Assembly (NCBI GenBank): GCA_017745075.1
Contig: JAGIAD010000002.1
Span: 372,001-436,000, forward strand
Origin: Sphingobacteriaceae bacterium
GTDB taxonomy: Bacteria > Bacteroidota > Bacteroidia > Sphingobacteriales > Sphingobacteriaceae
Direction: 5' to 3'
Length of the DNA stretch: 64,000 bases
In this document: positions 1 to 7,642 of the stretch, piece by piece
Layout: each line of letters starts with the position of its first letter
Numbering within the stretch: the stretch's first letter is position 1
Position numbers and translations under genes: made by a program
Notes under the pieces: model-generated
Told to the model about the DNA's origin: nothing
Databases searched by the model: none
What the model saw: only the letters and a program-made list of their open reading frames with translations

Positions 1-1664
1 GAAAAGCACTATACTATTATGCAGAAAGCTTAAGGGCAAATAAAAAATTTAACCTGGCTATTGATGCTTTTCAACAGTTTATCCAGAAAAATCCGGGAGA
101 TGCGTTGGCTAAAGATGCCCAAAAGGAAATCGAATCGTGCAAATTTGCGATCGATGAAATGCGCTTTCCACGTATGGTGCAGGTTAAAAAAGTGCCTGGT
201 AATGTAAATGGTCTAGGATCTAATTATGCTCCTGTTAAAATCAATAATGAGTTGTATTTTACTTCATCCCGCCCCGTTGCTGTAGGGAGTAAAAAAGACA
301 TGGTTAAAACAGATGCCGGCGAAGTTCAGGTATCAACCAAAACCAATCCATTTATTAATGGCATTTATGTGGCTAAAGACGGATTAACTTCGACTGATAT
401 TGCAGTAAAAAAAGTCGATATCAACTTCCCTAAAAATACAGAAGCTGCAGCTGCCGCTTTTACTCCCGACGGAAATACGATTTACTTCACCGCTTGGAAG
501 GATAAAGAAAAATATGCTATTTATTCTTCAAAAAAAACAGGCGATAAATGGTCAGATCCACAACCTCTTGGTTTACAGGTGAACAGTAAAGATTTTAATT
601 CATCACAGCCTTTTGTTACCAGCGATGGTAAATTCCTCCTTTTCTCATCCGACAGGAGCGGTGGTTATGGTAAATTCGATCTTTGGTATTGTGCCGTGCG
701 GGAAGATGGTTCATTAGGCCAGGCCGTAAACTTTGGCCCTGAAATTAATACTGAAGAAGATGAACGTGCCCCATACTATAATCCCTTAACCAAAAAGTTA
801 TTGTTTAGCACCAACGGACGAATAGGTTTTGGAGGCCTTGATTTCTTTGAATCGGAAGGCGATCTGGTAAGTTGGTCTAGCCCTAAAAACCTGGGTTATC
901 CTTTCAACTCATCAAAAGATGATCTTTACTTTACCCCAACCGATGATAAAGGTACAAAAGGTTATATCAGTTCTGATCGCGAATCGTCATGCTGTTTAGA
1001 AGTATTTGAAGTGAAAAAAGAATACCTTTTTATAGCAGGCCTTTTAACCGATTGTAAAACTAAATTACCATTAGCAGGTGCCAGTGTAACCCTAACCAAC
1101 GCAGAAGGTTCTCAGAAAATCACAACCGGTACCGACGGTATTTACAGGTTTAAGGTAGATTCTAAAAGACCGATCAAATTGCTCTTCGCAAAGGATAATT
1201 ATTTTGCAATTACTAAAAACTATGCCTACGAAGAATTGGCAAAAGCAGATACCCTGATTTATAAAGATTATTGCTTAAGTCCTTTCAAATTGGGCATTCC
1301 AATAGCTTTAGAAAACGTTTATTACGAATTTAATAGTGCCGAACTCACCGAACCTTCTAAAAAAGTATTGGATTTTCTGATTCCGATTATGGAAGATAAC
1401 CCTGAAATGGAAATAGAATTAGGCTCACATACCGATAACATTGGTACAGATGAATACAACCTGGATCTATCCAACAGAAGGGCGAAATCTTGTACCGATT
1501 ATTTGGAAAGCAAAGGAATTGCTGCTTCCAGAATGACGTCTAAAGGATATGGAGAATCGATGCCGATTGCGCCAAACGAAATTATCGTTAAACGTAAGAA
1601 AAGAGATAATCCTGAAGGAAGAGCAAAAAACAGAAGAACAGAATTTAAAGTGACCAAAAAATAA
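1..1664 (+). CDS. OmpA-family protein with TPR, PD40 and carboxypeptidase-like domains (5' partial)
   Basis: The reading frame is open to the left edge (codons from base 3), so the start lies outside the window. The first visible residues (ALYYYAESLRANKKFNLAIDAFQQF, broken here as a TPR-like helix pair) precede a run of WD40-like/PD40 beta-propeller blades (motifs such as AAFTPDGNTIYFTAW and QPFVTSDGKFLLFSSDRSG), a CarboxypepD_reg/CNA-B-like domain (from about FIAGLLTDCKTKLPLAGASV) and a C-terminal OmpA peptidoglycan-binding domain (SHTDNIGTDEYNLDLSNRRA). That domain order is the one described for PorE, an outer-membrane-associated, peptidoglycan-anchoring component of the type IX secretion system, but paralogues of other function are common in Bacteroidota. 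A PorP/SprF gene would be expected just upstream and cannot be seen. A terminator follows. Family assignment is firm; the PorE role is inference. Confidence 0.85.
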   Translation, partial: KALYYYAESLRANKKFNLAIDAFQQFIQKNPGDALAKDAQKEIESCKFAIDEMRFPRMVQVKKVPGNVNGLGSNYAPVKINNELYFTSSRPVAVGSKKDMVKTDAGEVQVSTKTNPFINGIYVAKDGLTSTDIAVKKVDINFPKNTEAAAAAFTPDGNTIYFTAWKDKEKYAIYSSKKTGDKWSDPQPLGLQVNSKDFNSSQPFVTSDGKFLLFSSDRSGGYGKFDLWYCAVREDGSLGQAVNFGPEINTEEDERAPYYNPLTKKLLFSTNGRIGFGGLDFFESEGDLVSWSSPKNLGYPFNSSKDDLYFTPTDDKGTKGYISSDRESSCCLEVFEVKKEYLFIAGLLTDCKTKLPLAGASVTLTNAEGSQKITTGTDGIYRFKVDSKRPIKLLFAKDNYFAITKNYAYEELAKADTLIYKDYCLSPFKLGIPIALENVYYEFNSAELTEPSKKVLDFLIPIMEDNPEMEIELGSHTDNIGTDEYNLDLSNRRAKSCTDYLESKGIAASRMTSKGYGESMPIAPNEIIVKRKKRDNPEGRAKNRRTEFKVTKK

Positions 1665-1683
1665 TAAACAATTAACATCCCGG

Positions 1684-1717
1684 TAAGCCATCTTTTTTAA
1701 AAAAGGATGGCTTTTTT
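1684..1717 (+). terminator. Rho-independent terminator after the OmpA gene
   Basis: Stem AAGCCATC / GATGGCTT closed over an A/T-rich centre and followed by a run of six T, 20 bases after the stop codon of the OmpA-family gene. Confidence 0.8.
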
Positions 1718-1720
1718 ATG

Positions 1721-1825
1721 CTGGTCGAGATTTGTAACCTCGACCAGATGAGGGGTGGATTACAAATCCACCGGTAAAGGATTAAAAATCCTTAGTTCAT
1801 TCAGTCGCGATTACAAATCCCGACT
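1721..1825. repeat. Array of four short hairpins with ATTACAAAT-type centres
   Basis: Four consecutive inverted repeats: CTGGTCGAG/CTCGACCAG (1721-1747), GGTGGATT/AATCCACC around ACA (1754-1772), AAGGATT/AATCCTT around AAA (1777-1793) and GTCGCGATT/AATCCCGAC around ACA with one mismatch (1804-1824). The outer stems differ but the centre ATTACAAAT (or its complement ATTTGTAAT) recurs. The same design appears at 57564-57672. No reading frame covers it. Confidence 0.75.
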
Positions 1826-1937
1826 AACTGCATAAACAGTTTCGAATAGGCAATTTGCACTTAGCTGCAAACTGAAAATTCTCAATTGATCACTTTTTAA
1901 ATTAATCTTTGTAATTTCCGGCTATCATTTAAACGCA

Positions 1938-4736
1938 ATGAAGCTGAATATCCGACCAACCGTAATTTTTAGAACACCTAAATTTTCATATCAATCCGAA
2001 CTGGTAGATTGTTGGGAGGAATTAAAACTAGCCATTTCTGTATCTTCAGCAGCTTTTTACGAAACCATAAAAGAAGTAAAGGCAAGCGAAGTCAAAGATC
2101 TTCCGCCTAAGGTTTATTTTACCATCTGGAAATATTTTAACCGTGCGAAATTCCGGTCGACACCTTATGGCACTTTTGCTGGCTTTAGCTTGTTAAATGA
2201 TGCCATCAAGCCATCTGAAAGCAAAATCGTAATTGAAGAGGCCCAAAAGGTACGCGAACTGGTAGATTGGCCTTATAAGAATAATATTCAATTGCCATTG
2301 GCAGATCTGCTGCAAAAGAACTGCCTCCTGTTTAGTAACAGCAGTTATTATTTAACACCCAACAGTATCCGGTATATTGCCTGTAGCGATGGTGTTTTCG
2401 AACTGGCCGAGTTAGATCAGGACGACTTCGTAAAACAGGTGCTGGCTGCCTGTTTAAAGCCGGTCAGGTTTAATGACCTGGTAAAACAATTAAATTTAAA
2501 TGATGCTGAAACCCATAATCTGTTCAGTTTGCTGCAGGATATGCATGATTTACAGCTTATTTTTACTAATTATGACCCCAATATTATTGGCGATGATTAT
2601 TTTGAGCGTTTAGGCTTCACTGCTGCAGCCGGGTTGCCGAAATATCTTATCGCACAACGCACAGCTTTATCGGGTGGTATTAATGAACGTTTGTTTCAGG
2701 CCATTCCAGGTTTAATCAATACGCTGCATAGTATAATGCCTGCAAAAGACCGTGATGCCCTGAGCCAGTTCCAGGCCAGGTTTAAAAAGAAATTCGAAGA
2801 TCAGGAAGTACCGCTTTTATTGGCGCTTGATCCAGAAATGGGGGTAGGCTATGATGAGCTGGAGCAAGCTGGTCAGAACAGCGGGTTTACCAGCCGTTTT
2901 AATAATAAGTCCCCTAAAAAAGCAGAGGCAGAAAATATCAGAACGGCACTAAAATCCTACCTGACAGAACAAAACTTCGAAAAAGGTAAAGTTGTTTACC
3001 TGAACAAACTTGCTTTGAAGCCGAATCAGAAATTAGCACCCCTGCCCAATTCGTTTAGCATGGTAATGTCTGTTCATGAAGATTTGATTTTTATCGAACA
3101 GATAGGTGGAGTAACTTCAAATGCACTGAACGGAAGATTTACAATGGCAGCTGATGAGGTAGCACAATATGCTAAAGACATTGCAACTGCAGAACAACAG
3201 GCAAACCCGGAGGTACTATTTTTTGATGTGGCTTACATGGTAGAGGCCAATGTAGATAATGTAAACAGGCGAAAACTGATTTATGGACACCAATTATCCA
3301 TCTTAAATTTTGATACCTCAGCATCGCCACTGGCCTTAAACGATATACAGATTTCAGTTAAGGGCACAGAAATTATTCTTCGCTCTAGGCAATTAAATAA
3401 ACGGCTCGTACCAAGAATGGCTTCTGCATACAACTACATCCGTTCCGATCTTTCTGTATTCCGCTTGCTGTGCGATTTGCAATATCAGGGCATACAGGCA
3501 AATCTTTCTTTTCAACCTGATGCTATTTTCCCGGATCTGGATTATTATCCAAGGCTACAATATCAAAATATTGTTTTAAGCAATAATAAATGGAAAATTA
3601 AAAAAGAAGCCCTTTTAGGAAACGATCAAAAGCCATTATCTATCGCCAACTTTAGGTCGTACCTGAGCAATTTAGGCGTTAGTGGTTATTTTAAAGCAGG
3701 TATATCCGATCAGACCTTATGCTTTGCCCTTCAAAATGATGATGATATAAACGCTTTTTTGCAATACCTGCAAAAAAATGGGAGTACTTACATCGAAGAA
3801 GTGTTGCTTCCTCAAAACAGTATCGTAATTGATGAGGCCGCTAAGCCCTATTTAGCGCAGTTTGTAATCAGCATAGGTCACGACGAACAAATTTATCGGG
3901 GTTTGGCTAAAACATCAGCAAATGAAGAGGTAACACGATTTTTCCTGCCAGGTAAAGAATGGCTGTATTTCGAAATTTATTGTCACCATCAACGTGGCGA
4001 TCAGATTTTGACGGAAATAATCGCCCCGTTTGTGTCCGGTTATACAGATCTTATTAAAGCGTGGTTTTTTATCCGCTACAATGAAAATGGAAACCATATC
4101 AGGTTTAGGATTCAACTGAACTATCCGGCAGACGGACAGCTGTTAACATCAAAACTTATGGATGAGCTTGAGCTGTTTGTAAATTCAGGCCTGGTGTCTG
4201 ATGTGCAGATTAAAACCTATAAGCGTGAGTTAGAGCGTTACGGCAGTAATATGATCGAACATGTTGAACAGCATTTTGCCATTGATAGTGAATTTGTATT
4301 ATCGCTTTTGGAAACGCAGACTAACGATTTCAGCAAATATCAATTGTGCAGCATCTTGTTTTCAAAGATCATTGCATCCGATATTATAGATAAAGTCGCC
4401 ATCAATAAGATTGTGAAATTAATGTCTGATAACTTTAATGAAGAGCACCGGTTAGATGCAGCCGATTTTAAACAATTGAATATTCATTATCAGGAGTTTC
4501 GAAAAACAGAAAGCACAACATTAACAGCAGCGCAGGAGCAGGCATTTGACCTGTTTTCGGGTTCGTTTATCCAAATTCTTACATTATGCAGCCGGGAAAA
4601 CGTACTAAAGCTATTGACCGATTTAATACATATGCATGTAAACCGGCTTTTCAGCAAAGATCAACGGACTCATGAAATGATCATGTACTATTTTCTGCTA
4701 AAAGATATTCAGCGCCAGAATGCTACGAAAATTTAG
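1938..4736 (+). CDS. LanB-type lanthipeptide dehydratase (full length)
   Basis: A 932-residue protein with the two domains of class I lantibiotic dehydratases. The N-terminal glutamylation domain carries the family signature around R73 (RSTPYGTFAGF, residues 73-83). The C-terminal elimination domain (SpaB_C / thiopeptide-type, about residues 655-920) shows WFFIRYNENGNHIRFR at 709-724 and the terminal HMHVNRLF at 898-905. Known members use Glu-tRNA to activate Ser/Thr of a precursor peptide and eliminate glutamate to give Dha/Dhb. Length is normal for a fused, complete LanB, unlike the split enzymes of thiopeptide clusters. The gene converges on the histidine kinase gene, overlapping it by four bases. 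No LanC cyclase, peptidase or ABC transporter lies within this window near it. A candidate substrate is the peptide at 5980-6132. Family call is firm; substrate is inference. Confidence 0.93.
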   Translation: MKLNIRPTVIFRTPKFSYQSELVDCWEELKLAISVSSAAFYETIKEVKASEVKDLPPKVYFTIWKYFNRAKFRSTPYGTFAGFSLLNDAIKPSESKIVIEEAQKVRELVDWPYKNNIQLPLADLLQKNCLLFSNSSYYLTPNSIRYIACSDGVFELAELDQDDFVKQVLAACLKPVRFNDLVKQLNLNDAETHNLFSLLQDMHDLQLIFTNYDPNIIGDDYFERLGFTAAAGLPKYLIAQRTALSGGINERLFQAIPGLINTLHSIMPAKDRDALSQFQARFKKKFEDQEVPLLLALDPEMGVGYDELEQAGQNSGFTSRFNNKSPKKAEAENIRTALKSYLTEQNFEKGKVVYLNKLALKPNQKLAPLPNSFSMVMSVHEDLIFIEQIGGVTSNALNGRFTMAADEVAQYAKDIATAEQQANPEVLFFDVAYMVEANVDNVNRRKLIYGHQLSILNFDTSASPLALNDIQISVKGTEIILRSRQLNKRLVPRMASAYNYIRSDLSVFRLLCDLQYQGIQANLSFQPDAIFPDLDYYPRLQYQNIVLSNNKWKIKKEALLGNDQKPLSIANFRSYLSNLGVSGYFKAGISDQTLCFALQNDDDINAFLQYLQKNGSTYIEEVLLPQNSIVIDEAAKPYLAQFVISIGHDEQIYRGLAKTSANEEVTRFFLPGKEWLYFEIYCHHQRGDQILTEIIAPFVSGYTDLIKAWFFIRYNENGNHIRFRIQLNYPADGQLLTSKLMDELELFVNSGLVSDVQIKTYKRELERYGSNMIEHVEQHFAIDSEFVLSLLETQTNDFSKYQLCSILFSKIIASDIIDKVAINKIVKLMSDNFNEEHRLDAADFKQLNIHYQEFRKTESTTLTAAQEQAFDLFSGSFIQILTLCSRENVLKLLTDLIHMHVNRLFSKDQRTHEMIMYYFLLKDIQRQNATKI

Positions 4737-5848
4737 CGGTTTAACTTAGCCAATGGATTCACGGCAGTTACGCTTATTTCAGTAATATAACGGTTAAGTG
4801 GATCTTTGTAATGCCTGAATACATAATCATTACCATAAAAACTACTCAGGCGCTTCGCAATATTCTCAATTCCAACATGATGGCTTTCTGTCTGCTTGCC
4901 CTTATTATCATTGATCATGTTGGTTGTACTGATATTAAGTTTGTCTTTATGATAAGCAATTTTAATTAGTGCCTGTTGAGTAGAGTGCGAAACATTTCCA
5001 TGCTTAAACATGTTCTCTACTAAAGTTAATAAGATAAGCGGTGGAAACCTTAACCCGAACATATCGCCGGTTACCTCGAGTTCAAGGTTAATTGTGTTGG
5101 CTGTTCGGAGCTTATGGAGATTGATGAGGTGTTCAATTTGCTCAATTTCTTCACCTAAAGGAACCATCTCTGATGCTTCGGGCCGTTTTAATGCATAACG
5201 CATCATCTCAGACAGATTCATGATTGCGTCTGCCGCCATCGGTGCCTTTTTGCGGGCATCGTTATAAATAAAGTTCAAAGTATTAAACAGGAAGTGTGGA
5301 TTGATCTGACTGCGCAGATAATCGTTTTGAGATTGAACCAGATCATTCTCTAAAGCTTGTTTTTCGATTTGGTTTACCAGGTTCTGTCTTTCCAGGGCTT
5401 CTACTTTCTTTTGGTCTTGGAATGATTTAATGATATAAACATAGCCGGTTGCAAAGCCAATGAATAATAAAGAACGGTAAATGCAGGATAAAACGAAATT
5501 AAGGCCGAGAGAATCCCATGTTTCACTTTCAATTAAGCCAATTTTACCGAAAATAAGCACTAACGCATAACTTATTATAATATAACTTAGCAACATGAAT
5601 ATAATAAGCAGGAAAATCTTTATGAGTTGAAAAGATTGATCTTTCTTTGTTAGTAGCTTTTTTAATAAAAATGCATGCGTATAGAATATGGTAATATTGG
5701 TAACATAGATAAGAAGATAAATGCCCGGAGGTTTAAATGATTTGGAAAACAAACCTAATATGAAAACCTCATATATGATGTAAATGCTCCACACAAACAG
5801 GTGAAGTTTATATTTTTTATATAAGGTTTTAAGGGTTAAAAAAGTCAT
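4733..5848 (-). CDS. LytS/YehU-type sensor histidine kinase
   Basis: A 371-residue kinase of the His_kinase (PF06580) class. About four hydrophobic segments fill residues 16-140, then a short coiled coil (about 143-178) leads to the phospho-acceptor motif NPHFLFNT (183-190, His185), the N-box LTLVENMFKHG (274-284) and a G-box-like VGIENIAKRL (325-334). There is no extracytoplasmic sensor domain, so any ligand is probably sensed by the membrane part. It is transcribed away from the small peptide gene and faces the LanB gene, with which it overlaps by four bases. The LytTR regulator at 6137-6880 is the obvious partner, although the peptide gene lies between them. A direct-repeat unit sits about 45 bases upstream of the start. 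Confidence 0.92.
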   Translation of the reverse strand: MTFLTLKTLYKKYKLHLFVWSIYIIYEVFILGLFSKSFKPPGIYLLIYVTNITIFYTHAFLLKKLLTKKDQSFQLIKIFLLIIFMLLSYIIISYALVLIFGKIGLIESETWDSLGLNFVLSCIYRSLLFIGFATGYVYIIKSFQDQKKVEALERQNLVNQIEKQALENDLVQSQNDYLRSQINPHFLFNTLNFIYNDARKKAPMAADAIMNLSEMMRYALKRPEASEMVPLGEEIEQIEHLINLHKLRTANTINLELEVTGDMFGLRFPPLILLTLVENMFKHGNVSHSTQQALIKIAYHKDKLNISTTNMINDNKGKQTESHHVGIENIAKRLSSFYGNDYVFRHYKDPLNRYITEISVTAVNPLAKLNR

Positions 5849-5890
5849 TTTTTCGCTTTATATCTATTAAAATAGGGTTTTTATCTTCTA

Positions 5891-5911
5891 AAACTCGGGG
5901 TTTGTGTAAAA
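5891..5911. promoter_or_regulatory. Candidate LytTR operator unit between kinase and peptide genes
   Basis: Contains GGGGTTTGTGTAAAA, preceded by AAACTC. It matches, apart from two one-base gaps, the unit at 6980-7002 in front of the response regulator. It lies in the only control region shared by the divergent kinase and peptide genes. A weaker AGGGTTTTTA lies 23 bases to the left. Operator function is inferred from repetition and position. Confidence 0.5.
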
Positions 5912-5979
5912 AAATGGTGGTATTTGGTTTTGCGATGCATCTTTACAGAAAATTAATAACAAATAAAATACATCATATT

Positions 5980-6132
5980 ATGAAAGCTCAACAAGCAACA
6001 ACTACAGCTAGACTTACCAAAAAAACTGTTTTCGTTTACAAAAATATCAAGTCTCAAAACAATGACTCTACCGGCACTGTTTCTGATCAAAGTCACACCA
6101 TAATAATGACCAGCTGGATCGCAGATATTTAA
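5980..6132 (+). CDS. Candidate LanB precursor peptide, 50 residues, cysteine-free
   Basis: Start ATG at 5980 gives a 50-residue peptide beginning MKAQQATTTARLTKKTVF. The segment RLTKKTVFVYKN (11-22) resembles the leader motif of LanB-associated precursors of Bacteroidota (a Leu-x-Lys-Lys-Thr-[VI] stretch), as far as I remember that family. The C-terminal 28 residues are rich in Ser/Thr (S25, S30, T31, T33, S35, S38, T40, T44, S45) and end WIADI. There is no Cys anywhere and no GG or GA processing site, so no lanthionine could form within this peptide. The gene lies divergent to the kinase, four bases from the convergent end of the LytTR gene. An upstream in-frame ATG at 5902 would add 26 residues, but these look like translated control region. 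That it is the LanB substrate is inference. Confidence 0.65.
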   Translation: MKAQQATTTARLTKKTVFVYKNIKSQNNDSTGTVSDQSHTIIMTSWIADI

Positions 6133-6136
6133 ACAG

Positions 6137-6880
6137 TTATTGATTCCTGTTGGATTTTAATAAGCTGTTTTGTACATAGGCGAAGAAAGTATCTTTATAA
6201 CCTTCGCCAATTTGTATCATTTCATTATTTACCAAACGGATAATATTTCCATCTACCTTTTTAATTGCAGCCTTAGCAACAATATTAGATTTATTAACAC
6301 GTATAAATGCGTAGTTTTCTAAGGCTTTTTCAATTTCCTTAAGCGTGAGGTAGGTGGTGTGGGTTTCAGATTTGGTAATAATCTGTATATAGTTCTGCAA
6401 TGCCTTGATGTAAAGTATTTCGTCAATGGCAATATTGGAAAAAGCATACTTGTGGTCGCCTTTAATATATAATGCCGCTACCGGTTCTACTTCTTTGGAA
6501 GTAACATTTACGTTATTTGCTTCTTTCTTTAAAATCCTGTCGATACCTATTGCAAATTTGGAAAATGAAATGGGCTTTAATAAATACTGATCCGATTGTA
6601 CGTCAAATGCTTGCAAGGCATAATCCGGATGCGCTGTAGTAAAAATTAAATACTTTGCTTTTTCCCTGATATTTTTGGCCAGTTCTAATCCATTTATTCC
6701 CGGCATATCAATATCCATAAATAATAAATCAATTTCGTCTTTTAAACTTATCTCCGTAAGCGCCTGGACAGGGCTGGTAAAAGTTTTAAAAACTGTTAAA
6801 CCAGGCATTTCTGCAATGTGATCAGTTAGTACTTCAATTGCGTGTTGCTCGTCGTCTATAACAACGCATTTTAGATTCAT
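6137..6880 (-). CDS. LytTR-family response regulator
   Basis: The start at 6880 gives MNLKCVVIDDE and a 247-residue protein; a longer frame to 6964 adds 28 residues that do not fit a receiver. The receiver has the acidic pair D9-D10, phospho-acceptor D56 in LLFMDIDMP, and K102 in YLLKPI. The LytTR DNA-binding domain (about 140-240) shows LYIKALQNYIQII and FIRVNKSNIV. Such regulators pair with LytS-type kinases and bind direct repeats spaced by two helix turns. Two such repeats stand about 100-145 bases upstream of this gene and one stands before the kinase, which suggests autoregulation. It is convergent with the peptide gene. Confidence 0.93.
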   Translation of the reverse strand: MNLKCVVIDDEQHAIEVLTDHIAEMPGLTVFKTFTSPVQALTEISLKDEIDLLFMDIDMPGINGLELAKNIREKAKYLIFTTAHPDYALQAFDVQSDQYLLKPISFSKFAIGIDRILKKEANNVNVTSKEVEPVAALYIKGDHKYAFSNIAIDEILYIKALQNYIQIITKSETHTTYLTLKEIEKALENYAFIRVNKSNIVAKAAIKKVDGNIIRLVNNEMIQIGEGYKDTFFAYVQNSLLKSNRNQ

Positions 6881-7244
6881 GGGTATAAATAGGTTTGTTT
6901 TGATTTGAATGCAAGTTAAATAAAAATGAATGGATTTAGCACATGGGCTAAAAAAAATCTTCAATCCGTTTCATCTAAAAAACTTAGGGGTTTCGTGTAA
7001 AATTCTGGGGGGTTCATGTAAAAAAATTAATCCCACCACTTCTTTTGTTAATCTTTATACTGTTTGCCAAAAACAAATAATTAGAAGTGAAAACTGCTAA
7101 TTGAAAAAAAACATCTACCTGCCCAATTTTGTGTAGCCTGTAGATAATAAAATTAAAAACAGGCCATACAATACTGGGTTAAAATTGATTAAAAACAAAA
7201 ACCGAAAAACAAAGAAATATTCCCTACATCTACCAAGCCTCCAC
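6881..7244. other. Intergenic control region between the LytTR gene and gene 7245
   Basis: Divergent control region of 364 bases. Its left half is the untranslated leader of the LytTR gene and the two direct repeats at 6980-7023. The right half is A/T-rich with a weak GCCTGT/ACAGGC inverted repeat (7136-7164). No reading frame or RNA gene was recognised. Confidence 0.5.
6980..7023. promoter_or_regulatory. Tandem direct repeats upstream of LytTR gene (putative operator)
   Basis: Two units, GGGGTTTCGTGTAAAA (ending 7002) and GGGGTTCATGTAAAA (ending 7023). The last G of each G-run is 22 bases apart (6990 and 7012), so both units face the same side of the helix. The first unit is nearly the same as the one at 5891-5911. 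This geometry is what LytTR/AlgR-type regulators are known to use. Binding by the product of 6137-6880 is inference. Confidence 0.55.
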
Positions 7245-7619
7245 ATGAAACACAACGAATACGAATATTTACTGAATAAAATCTATTACAAAGGGATTTT
7301 GAAAAATCAAGGAATCAATGCAGATATGTACCAAAGAATGCAAAATGAATATAGCAATCTTGACGGGCAAAGCATTGTTAAGGGTCAGTTGGAAGGCGAT
7401 TACGCATTCAGAAAATCTTTCCTGGTTGTACGCAACTATGTTCAGCAGGCCATTAAAGATGGTATGAAAAGCCTTCAGTTTACCATGCAGGCAGCTGATA
7501 TCAATAAATTGACATACATGGTTGATATGTTGAACAGAAACTTTTTTGATAAGCAAAGTTTAGATCAGATTATTATCACCGCTAACTCGGTATTTAATCA
7601 GTACAATTTAAAAAACTAA
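7245..7619 (+). CDS. Hypothetical protein, 124 residues
   Basis: I do not recognise a family. The ATG at 7245 gives MKHNEYEYLLNK; an upstream TTG at 7185 would add 20 basic residues and is less likely. The protein is soluble, without signal peptide or membrane segment, and looks largely helical, with many Asn, Gln and Tyr and no Cys. It ends 23 bases before the nuclease-like gene at 7643 in the same direction, and a terminator follows that gene, so the two are probably cotranscribed. Confidence 0.7.
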   Translation: MKHNEYEYLLNKIYYKGILKNQGINADMYQRMQNEYSNLDGQSIVKGQLEGDYAFRKSFLVVRNYVQQAIKDGMKSLQFTMQAADINKLTYMVDMLNRNFFDKQSLDQIIITANSVFNQYNLKN

Positions 7620-7642
7620 CCACCTAATAATAGATAAAAACC

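Noticed and set aside
1665..1937. tRNA-like structure in the hairpin array
   Set aside because: No GTTCRAATC T-arm and no CCA end; the stems are independent small palindromes.
5902..5979. N-terminal extension of the candidate precursor peptide
   Set aside because: The extra 26 residues include the control region with the direct-repeat unit and do not look like a leader; the ATG at 5980 fits better.
6881..6964. 28-residue N-terminal extension of the LytTR regulator
   Set aside because: Receiver domains start directly with the first strand (here CVVIDD); the extension is Phe/Ile-rich untranslated leader.
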